A stretch of 8,938 bases of DNA from Candidatus Omnitrophota bacterium (GTDB taxonomy: Bacteria > Omnitrophota > Gorgyraeia > Gorgyraeales > Gorgyraeaceae): assembly GCA_013202925.1 (NCBI GenBank), contig JABMRA010000012.1, positions 1 through 8,938 on the forward strand, read 5' to 3'. The translations under genes were made by a program, and so were the position numbers. The notes below the pieces were generated by a model, which worked only from the letters and a program-made list of their open reading frames with translations, did no database searches and had not been told where the DNA came from. Of this stretch, positions 1 through 4,455 are shown in pieces. How positions within the stretch are numbered: position 1 is the stretch's first letter; each line of letters begins with the position of its first letter.

Positions 1-143
1 GAGGCAAGCTCAAGCATTTTAAGGCAGGGCGCAGGCACTTATTGACATCTAAATCTTCTAACCGCAAGCGCGGTTTAAGAAAGAGTGTGCTTGTGGAGGG
101 GACAAGAAAAAAGACAACAAAAAAACTGTTACCATACGGATAA
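1..143 (+). CDS. rpmI: 50S ribosomal protein L35, 3' end only
   Basis: This is the C-terminal 46 residues of ribosomal protein bL35, a small basic protein of the large ribosomal subunit. The reading frame begins at base 3 and ends at TAA 141-143; the start codon lies to the left of the window. The visible protein begins GKLKHFKAGRRHLLTSKS and ends KKLLPYG. It matches the family in its Lys/Arg-rich composition, the H-x-L-T-x-K-S block, the N-R-K-R-x-L-R segment and the typical L-P-Y-(A/G) end. It sits directly before rplT, as expected for the infC-rpmI-rplT cluster, although the gap to rplT is widened to about 100 bases by a repeat hairpin. The identification rests on the motif pattern and on gene order. 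Confidence 0.93.
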   Translation, partial: GKLKHFKAGRRHLLTSKSSNRKRGLRKSVLVEGTRKKTTKKLLPYG

Positions 144-144
144 A

Positions 145-221
145 TCAGAAGACAGAAGACAGATATCAGAGGACAGAAAAATCTGATTTCTGACCTCTGA
201 CCTCTGACCTCTGACTTCTGA
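145..221. repeat. Heptamer-repeat hairpin, family A, copy 1
   Basis: The left arm (145-177) is about 4.5 tandem copies of a degenerate 7-base unit, CAGAAGA. The right arm (182-221) is about 5.5 copies of the complementary unit, TCTGACC/TCTGACT. They are separated by AAAA (178-181). When folded, the 4-base core CAGA of each left unit pairs with TCTG of each right unit in register across 145-214, while the other three positions of each unit often mismatch or wobble. The element fills the rpmI-rplT gap and stops just before the rplT ribosome binding site at 232-238. There is no T-run after the stem, so it is not a standard terminator. Confidence 0.9.
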
Positions 222-246
222 ACGATTATACAAGGAGGGTACTAAC

Positions 247-600
247 ATGTCACGCGTAAAATACGGACCAGCATCCAGGGCTCGCAGGAAAAAGGTCTCA
301 AAGATGGCAAAGGGCCAGCGGGCCGGCAGGAGCAAGTGGCACAGGGTTACAATGGAGTCAGTAAACAAGGCCCTGGCCTATGGCACACGAGACAGGCGCG
401 CCAAAAAAAGGGACTTTCGAAGGCTGTGGATCTTAAGGATCTCCAATGCCTGCAAGGGACTGGGGATATCTTATAGTAAGTTTATAAAGGACCTTAAGGA
501 CGCAAAGGTGCATCTCAACAGAAAGATCCTGGCTGAGATCGCAGTCAATGACAAGTCCGCTTTCAAGAAACTGGTGGATAGCGTCAAGCCACAAAAATGA
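247..600 (+). CDS. rplT: 50S ribosomal protein L20, complete
   Basis: Ribosomal protein bL20 binds 23S rRNA and is needed early in large-subunit assembly. The 117-residue product has the usual family length (about 115-120). It begins MSRVKYGPASRARRKK, followed by the very basic N-terminal extension (AKGQRAGRSK, about 22-31) that reaches into the rRNA. The globular C-terminal half contains RDRRAKKRDFRRLWI (about 48-62), ISNACKGLGISYSKFI and the L-N-R-K-(I/M)-L-A-E-(I/L)-A block, all typical of L20. The ATG start is supported by a strong AAGGAGG at 232-238 with 8-base spacing. L20 represses its own operon in several bacteria through a structured leader; no L20-like pseudoknot is evident in the short preceding gap, which holds a repeat hairpin instead. 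The following gene is ktrB rather than pheS, which is unusual. Confidence 0.97.
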   Translation: MSRVKYGPASRARRKKVSKMAKGQRAGRSKWHRVTMESVNKALAYGTRDRRAKKRDFRRLWILRISNACKGLGISYSKFIKDLKDAKVHLNRKILAEIAVNDKSAFKKLVDSVKPQK

Positions 601-610
601 TTATTTTTTA

Positions 611-680
611 CAGAAGACAGAGGACAGAAAACAGAGAGTATATCTTTCTGGCTTCTGACATCTGACTTCTGTCTTCTGAA
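611..680. repeat. Heptamer-repeat hairpin, family A, copy 2
   Basis: The left arm (611-638) is four units: CAGAAGA, CAGAGGA, CAGAAAA, CAGAGAG. The right arm (644-680) is about five units of the type TTCTGAC/TTCTGTC. The arms are complementary in inverted orientation around a short AT-rich loop (639-643). The sequence is clearly the same family as the copies at 145-221 and 2052-2116, though no two copies are identical. It fills almost the entire rplT-ktrB gap and ends four bases before the ktrB ATG, leaving no room for a normal ribosome binding site. Confidence 0.9.
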
Positions 681-684
681 ACGT

Positions 685-2043
685 ATGCATGGATTAAAGC
701 CGCCTCATATAGTAATATTCAGTTTTCTTATAACGATCCTCATAGGCGCTACTCTGCTATCTTTGCCCCAGAGTTCTGCGAACGGCACTTCTATAGGTAT
801 AGTGGACGCATTTTTTACTGCAACAAGCGCCACCTGTGTTACAGGGCTTATTGTAAAGGACACAGGCGCTGACTTTTCTCGTTTTGGACAACTAGTCATA
901 CTCTTCCTGCTCCAGATAGGCGGTCTTGGCATAATGACATTGTCCACGTTCTTCGCAATCCTGTTGGGCAGAAAACTTACGCTTAGGGAAAATGTTGTTG
1001 TAAAGGGCGCGCTGGACCGCCACTCAGTGGAAGGCCTAAAGACGCTTATACTCTATATCCTCGGGATTACATTGGGTATCGAGTTTATAGGGGCGCTACT
1101 TTTGTATAATAGATTCGGAAGCGTATACCCCTCCATATTTCATTCCATATCCGCCTTTTGTAATGCAGGCTTCTCCCTAAATGCAGCGAGCTTCATGAAG
1201 TACCGCCAGGATATGTACGTAAATATTGTCATGATGGTCCTGATCATATTGGGCGGCATTGGTTTTATTGTGCTTATAGATATCCCAAAGGTATTCAAGT
1301 GGATTTTTAGAAGAGTTGTTTTAAGAAGAAAAGAAGACATAAGGCATCTTTTTTCGAAGATAAGTTTACAGACAAAGATAGTTTTAAGCGTGAGCGCTGT
1401 GTTGATACTTTTAGGCGGGGCAGTATTCTTTTTGTTGGAAAATCACAAGATCTTGTACGGTCTTGGGTTAGAGGATAAGATCCTGGTGTCCTTTTTCCAG
1501 TCCATTACCTCCAGGACAGCTGGTTTTAATACGGTCCCCGTGGGCAATCTTGCCAGCCCCACGTTATTTTTTCTTATCATATTGATGTTCATAGGTGCCT
1601 CTCCTGGCTCCACAGGGGGCGGCATAAAGACATGCACACTCGGAGTGCTTGTGGCAGGGGCGTGGAGCATGATCAAGAACCGCAAGGATATGCATATATT
1701 CAAGAGGACCATACCAAGGCCGATATTCAAAAAGGCAGTCATGATAGCAGGCCTTGCTGTGGTGTGGATAGTGATGTTTACAATGCTTTTGAGTTTTACC
1801 GAGGACAGGAATGAGGCAATGCCTGATTATTTTTTGAGGATTTTATTCGAGGTCGCGTCCGCGTTCGGCACTGTAGGGCTTTCAACAGGTATCACGCCTA
1901 TCTTGAGCGCATTTGGCAAGATCGTGATTATCCTTACCATGTTTGTCGGAAGGGTGGGGCCGCTGACGCTTGCCCTTGCTGTTGCAATGAGGGAACAAAA
2001 GATATTCTATAAATATCCTGAAGAGAAAGTGATGGTTGGATGA
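685..2043 (+). CDS. ktrB: KtrB-type potassium uptake channel subunit (TrkH/KtrB family)
   Basis: This is the ion-conducting membrane subunit of a K+ uptake system in the inner membrane. The 452-residue protein is the usual KtrB size, with four M1-P-M2 repeats and hydrophobic segments throughout. The four selectivity-filter loops are visible, each with its key glycine: ATCVTGL (49-55, G54), FCNAGFS (158-164, G162), RTAGFN (277-282, G280) and FGTVGLSTG (394-402, G398). The gating-loop region of the third repeat is the conserved GASPGSTGGGIKT (304-316). The four-glycine filter is typical of Na+-dependent K+ transporters of this superfamily. The ATG at 685 gives the usual start (LKPPHIVIFSF, then a helix and LPQSS). 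No Shine-Dalgarno sequence precedes it; a repeat hairpin ends four bases upstream. The next gene encodes its RCK partner KtrA. TrkH is the main alternative name, but the length and the single-RCK partner favour KtrB. Confidence 0.93.
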   Translation: MHGLKPPHIVIFSFLITILIGATLLSLPQSSANGTSIGIVDAFFTATSATCVTGLIVKDTGADFSRFGQLVILFLLQIGGLGIMTLSTFFAILLGRKLTLRENVVVKGALDRHSVEGLKTLILYILGITLGIEFIGALLLYNRFGSVYPSIFHSISAFCNAGFSLNAASFMKYRQDMYVNIVMMVLIILGGIGFIVLIDIPKVFKWIFRRVVLRRKEDIRHLFSKISLQTKIVLSVSAVLILLGGAVFFLLENHKILYGLGLEDKILVSFFQSITSRTAGFNTVPVGNLASPTLFFLIILMFIGASPGSTGGGIKTCTLGVLVAGAWSMIKNRKDMHIFKRTIPRPIFKKAVMIAGLAVVWIVMFTMLLSFTEDRNEAMPDYFLRILFEVASAFGTVGLSTGITPILSAFGKIVIILTMFVGRVGPLTLALAVAMREQKIFYKYPEEKVMVG

Positions 2044-2051
2044 TTTGCGAG

Positions 2052-2116
2052 TTCAGAGGTCAGAAATCAGATGTCAGAGGTCAGAAAAATCTGACTTCTG
2101 TCTTCTGACTTCTGAA
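2052..2116. repeat. Heptamer-repeat hairpin, family A, copy 3
   Basis: The left arm (2052-2085) has about five units of TCAGAGG/TCAGAAA/TCAGATG. The right arm (2090-2116) has about four units of TCTGACT/TCTGTCT. They surround an AAAA loop (2086-2089) that matches the AAAA loop of copy 1. TCAGA 2081-2085 pairs with TCTGA 2090-2094 at the tip, and pairing continues in 7-base register. It occupies the ktrB-ktrA gap and ends before the ktrA ribosome binding site (2127-2132). Confidence 0.9.
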
Positions 2117-2140
2117 TAACTATTACAAGGAGATGAGAAA

Positions 2141-2824
2141 ATGAGACAGTTCGCAGTAATAGGATTGGGCAGGTTTGGTTTGAGTGTGGCCAAGACCTTG
2201 AGCGAGAAGGGGCATCAGGTCCTTGCTGTTGACAAGGACGAGGAACTGGTCCAGGAGGTCTCTGAGTTTGCCACAGAGGCAGTGCAGGTGGATTCCACAG
2301 ATGAAAAGGCATTGAAGGCAGTGGGCATAATGAACGTGGACGTTGCAGTGGTCGCTATAGGCACGAATCTGGAGGCGTCTGTGCTTACGACATTGATATT
2401 AAAAGAGCTGGGCATACAGCACATTGTTGCGCGCGCTGTAACAGATGAACACGGCAAGGTGCTTGAAAAGGTAGGCGCGACAAAGGTGGTATTCCTTGAA
2501 AGGGATATGGGTTCGAAGATCGCCAATTCCCTTGTCTCACCGTCTATACTGGAACACATAGAGCTTTCGCCGGAATCCAGCATAATGGAAACAGTGCCGC
2601 CCAAGGAGTTTATCGGGAAATCCATCAGGGACCTGGACATCCGCGCAAAATATGGACTTGATATTATTGCAGTGCGGAGAAAAGAAGCATCCAGGGAGGC
2701 ATCTGGCGAATTGAACGTAGCGCCAAAGGCAGATTATGTTATTAAGCAGGGAGATATTTTTATAATCATCGGCTCGAACGAAAATCTGGATAAATTCAGG
2801 AAAAAGTATCACATTGAAAAATAA
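2141..2824 (+). CDS. ktrA: KtrA-type potassium uptake regulator (RCK domain protein)
   Basis: This cytoplasmic regulatory subunit forms a ring that gates the KtrB channel in response to bound nucleotide (ATP/ADP, NAD(H) in relatives). The 227-residue length fits single-unit KtrA, not the duplicated TrkA of about 458 residues. The N-terminal RCK_N Rossmann fold has GLGRFG at 8-13 and an acidic residue ending strand 2 (D31 in LAVDKDE), followed by the family segments VAIGTNLEAS, TTLILKELGI, VLEKVGA and ERDMGSKIANSL. The C-terminal RCK_C half (about 140-227) includes SIRDLDIRAKYGLDIIAVRR and ends with the typical QGDIFIIIGSNENLDKF. The ATG is supported by AAGGAG at 2127-2132 with 8-base spacing. 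It follows ktrB and is surely co-transcribed with it. The stop codon (2822-2824) is directly followed by a different repeat family. Confidence 0.95.
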   Translation: MRQFAVIGLGRFGLSVAKTLSEKGHQVLAVDKDEELVQEVSEFATEAVQVDSTDEKALKAVGIMNVDVAVVAIGTNLEASVLTTLILKELGIQHIVARAVTDEHGKVLEKVGATKVVFLERDMGSKIANSLVSPSILEHIELSPESSIMETVPPKEFIGKSIRDLDIRAKYGLDIIAVRRKEASREASGELNVAPKADYVIKQGDIFIIIGSNENLDKFRKKYHIEK

Positions 2825-2830
2825 ATTCAG

Positions 2831-2898
2831 AAGCCGTAAGTTATAAGTTTTAAGCCCTAAGCTTTTTTCTTATAGCTTAAAGCTTACGGCTTATAGCT
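2831..2898. repeat. Heptamer-repeat hairpin, family B, copy 1
   Basis: The left arm (2831-2863) has units AAGCCGT/AAGTTAT/AAGTTTT/AAGCCCT. The right arm (2870-2898) has complementary units TATAGCT/TAAAGCT/TACGGCT/TATAGCT. The outer stem is perfect over 10 bases (2831-2840 with 2883-2892), and pairing continues with a few mismatches to 2854/2869. The period is again 7 bases, but the unit sequence is unrelated to family A. The element is bracketed by a 7-base direct repeat AATTCAG (2824-2830 and 2899-2905). It lies between ktrA and the pheS ribosome binding site. Confidence 0.9.
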
Positions 2899-2914
2899 AA
2901 TTCAGGGGGTTTAG

Positions 2915-3931
2915 ATGAAATTACTCGAAAAGTTAAAGGGCATAGAGAAAGCTGCTATAAAGGAGATCATAGACGGCGGGAGCCTGGATGAGATGGAGAA
3001 GGCCAGGGTAAAATACCTTGGCAGAAAAGGCGCGCTCACCAGCGCAATAAAAAACATGAAGCACGTTGCAAAAAAGGACAAGCCAAGGGTGGGCAAACTT
3101 ATCAATGAGCTGAAGCAGAAGATGACAGCGCTTATAGAGGAAAAAGAGCGGGGTTTCAGGGAACAGGAGCAGGTCCTTTTTGAGAATAACGACGCAACCC
3201 TTCCCGGGATAAAAAGAGAGGTCGGCCACAAGCACCCCCTCATAAAGACCATGGAGGATATTATAGATATATTTGTCAGGATGGGGTTTAAGAGCGTGGA
3301 TTCGCCTGAGGTGGAGACGGATTTTTATAATTTTGAGGCGCTCAATATACCCAAGAACCATCCTTCGAAGGAGACGTTTCATACCTTTTATGTTGAGGGG
3401 GGAAAATTGTTGCGCAGTCAGACATCCACCGCGCAGATAAGGATAATGGAAAAATACAAGCCGCCGCTGCAGGTCATACACGCAGGCAAGGTCTACAGGC
3501 CTGACGCAGTGGATGCAAGCCACTCGTTCATGTTTTATCAGATAGAAGGATTTATGGTGGACGAAGGCATAGTTTTTTCTGATCTGAAAGGCGTCCTGGA
3601 GAAATTCGCAAAGGAATATTTTGGCCAGGATGTAAAGATGAGGTTCAGGCCGCACTATTTTCCTTTTACAGAGCCGTCAGCAGAAGTGGATATATCGTGT
3701 TTTATATGCGAAGGAAAGGGCTGTAGGGTGTGCTCTTACAAGGGCTGGCTCGAGATCCTTGGGGCAGGCATGGTAAACCCGAGGGTGTTCGAATTTGTAA
3801 AATATGACCCTTCAAAATATACGGGATTTGCGTTTGGCATGGGCATTGACAGGATCTCGATGCTGAAGCATGGCATAGACGATATTAGGTTGTTCTATGA
3901 AAATGATGTGAGGTTTTTGAAGCAGTTCTAA
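2915..3931 (+). CDS. pheS: Phenylalanine--tRNA ligase alpha subunit
   Basis: This is the catalytic subunit of the alpha2beta2 phenylalanyl-tRNA synthetase, which charges tRNA-Phe with phenylalanine in the cytoplasm. The 338-residue length is typical. Residues 1 to about 85 form the N-terminal coiled-coil arm that contacts tRNA, ending at the conserved ATLPG. The class II core follows: HPL and the motif-1 region (SPEVETDFYNFEALNIP), LLRSQTSTAQIR, motif 2 around YRPDAVDASHS (194-204), FYQIEGFMVDEG, and motif 3 GFAFGMGIDR (304-313) with the family ending FYENDVRFLKQF. A CX2CX4CX2C cluster (C262, C265, C270, C273), a probable zinc site, precedes LEILGAGMV; many bacterial PheS proteins have this cluster, while E. 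coli does not. The start is ATG 2915 after a G-rich ribosome binding site (GGGGG at about 2905-2909). Its partner pheT lies downstream but is separated from it by a small exported-protein gene. Confidence 0.97.
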   Translation: MKLLEKLKGIEKAAIKEIIDGGSLDEMEKARVKYLGRKGALTSAIKNMKHVAKKDKPRVGKLINELKQKMTALIEEKERGFREQEQVLFENNDATLPGIKREVGHKHPLIKTMEDIIDIFVRMGFKSVDSPEVETDFYNFEALNIPKNHPSKETFHTFYVEGGKLLRSQTSTAQIRIMEKYKPPLQVIHAGKVYRPDAVDASHSFMFYQIEGFMVDEGIVFSDLKGVLEKFAKEYFGQDVKMRFRPHYFPFTEPSAEVDISCFICEGKGCRVCSYKGWLEILGAGMVNPRVFEFVKYDPSKYTGFAFGMGIDRISMLKHGIDDIRLFYENDVRFLKQF

Positions 3932-3933
3932 CC

Positions 3934-4003
3934 AAGCTTTAAGCCTTAAGTTTTAAGCTGTAAGAAAAATAGTTACAGCTTATAGCTTACAGCTTATAGC
4001 TTA
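3934..4003. repeat. Heptamer-repeat hairpin, family B, copy 2
   Basis: The left arm (3934-3964) has units AAGCTTT/AAGCCTT/AAGTTTT/AAGCTGT. The right arm (about 3973-4003) has units TTACAGC/TTATAGC/TTACAGC/TTATAGC. The tip stem is perfect over 9 bases (3955-3963 with 3973-3981) around an A-rich loop, and pairing continues in 7-base register. It is the same family as 2831-2898. It starts two bases after the pheS stop codon and ends just before the ribosome binding site of the next gene. Confidence 0.9.
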
Positions 4004-4005
4004 AA

Positions 4006-4014
4006 ACGGAGGTG
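4006..4014 (+). promoter_or_regulatory. Ribosome binding site that decides the start of the small exported ORF
   Basis: ACGGAGGTG is a strong Shine-Dalgarno sequence. A GTG codon at 4012-4014 is in frame, but it is part of this site and so cannot sensibly be the start. The ATG at 4018, four bases after GGAGGT, is the supported start. Confidence 0.8.
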
Positions 4015-4017
4015 AAT

Positions 4018-4359
4018 ATGTATAAACTATTTATTTTTTTCTATGTATTATTATTGGCCATCCTTGGCGTCGGAGCTACGCTTATGGCCGAAGAGATAAC
4101 GTTAACAACCTATTATCCTGCGCCGTATGGAAATTACGAAGAATTGCAGGCTACAAAACTTGCTGTAGGTTCTGCAACAACCATGCCTACGACGGACGGG
4201 GATTTAAATGTTAGCGACACCATAAATGCCACAGCTTATTCAGTTGGCGGCACTGCTGGGCATACCAATACTTATACGGTAGTAACATCGGTGGATTTCG
4301 TGAACCAAGCAGTAACAACAGAGGAAATTACCGTTACAAACGGAATAGTTATTCCATAA
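4018..4359 (+). CDS. Small exported protein of unknown function ('TTYYPAPYG' type)
   Basis: This 113-residue protein cannot be assigned a function. It starts with a clear signal peptide or membrane anchor: MYK, then an uninterrupted hydrophobic stretch (about 4-23), with possible signal peptidase cuts after VGA (18-20) or LMA (22-24). The mature part opens EEITLTTYYPAPYGNYEEL (25-43), then ATKLAVG. From memory, this opening is common at the N-terminus of larger exported or surface proteins in Omnitrophota. The remainder is rich in Thr, Val and Ala and predicted to be beta-like, with no cysteines, and ends TEEITVTNGIVIP. That ending looks like a complete domain edge rather than a frameshift. 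There is no type IV prepilin cleavage motif. It lies between pheS and pheT, which are normally adjacent, with its own strong ribosome binding site. The coding call is well supported; its role, possibly at the cell surface, is inference. Confidence 0.75.
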   Translation: MYKLFIFFYVLLLAILGVGATLMAEEITLTTYYPAPYGNYEELQATKLAVGSATTMPTTDGDLNVSDTINATAYSVGGTAGHTNTYTVVTSVDFVNQAVTTEEITVTNGIVIP

Positions 4360-4437
4360 TTCTCGATCCCCCTTGACATCGAAGATGTTAAGGGTCGCTC
4401 GAACAATATTCTTCGAGCTAAGTCGAGAAGAATATTC
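4360..4437. other. Structured intergenic element before pheT with two competing folds
   Basis: Fold 1 is a three-way junction. It has a closing stem TTCTCGA 4360-4366 with TCGAGAA 4423-4429, an 11-pair hairpin 4370-4380 with 4384-4394 (one G-U pair, GAA loop), and a 7-pair hairpin GCTCGAA 4397-4403 with TTCGAGC 4412-4418. Fold 2 is a perfect 10-pair hairpin AATATTCTTC 4405-4414 with GAAGAATATT 4427-4436, which would break both the closing stem and the third hairpin. It ends shortly before the pheT ribosome binding site (AAAGG 4446-4450). No T-run follows any stem. It may be a regulatory leader or simply another intergenic repeat family; the core resembles TTCGAGC-AAGTCGAGAA repeats I recall from environmental genomes. 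Confidence 0.55.
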
Positions 4438-4455
4438 ATAAAGAGAAAGGTAATC

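Noticed and set aside
145..221. CRISPR-like repeat array
   Set aside because: The 7-base units are directly adjacent with no spacers, and the two halves are inverted relative to one another.
2215..2640. A 141-codon minus-strand open frame opposite ktrA
   Set aside because: It is Ser/Thr-rich and unlike a real protein, and is fully explained as the shadow of the ktrA reading frame. The same applies to minus-strand frames at 6027-6503 and 7071-7508.
2861..2868. Rho-independent terminator at the T-run GCTTTTTTC after ktrA
   Set aside because: The T-run is in the loop of the family B hairpin rather than after a GC-rich stem, so it does not have terminator geometry on the plus strand.
2933..3655. 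A 240-codon open frame on the minus strand opposite pheS
   Set aside because: It lies entirely inside the well-supported pheS gene, has no plausible ribosome binding site, and its protein looks like a low-complexity mirror of the opposite strand.
4018..4359. Type IV pilin-like protein
   Set aside because: The hydrophobic N-terminus lacks the G|F-T-L-x-E prepilin cleavage motif; an ordinary signal peptide explains it.
4373..4401. Possible pheT promoter with a perfect TTGACA at 4373-4378
   Set aside because: No -10-like sequence occurs 16-18 bases downstream (4396-4401 reads CGCTCG), and TTGACA is fully explained as part of the 11-pair hairpin stem.
4360..4455. T-box riboswitch before pheT
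   Set aside because: Phe-tRNA synthetase genes are often T-box controlled, but the conserved T-box sequence (AGGGUGGNACCGCG type) is absent and the region is too short.
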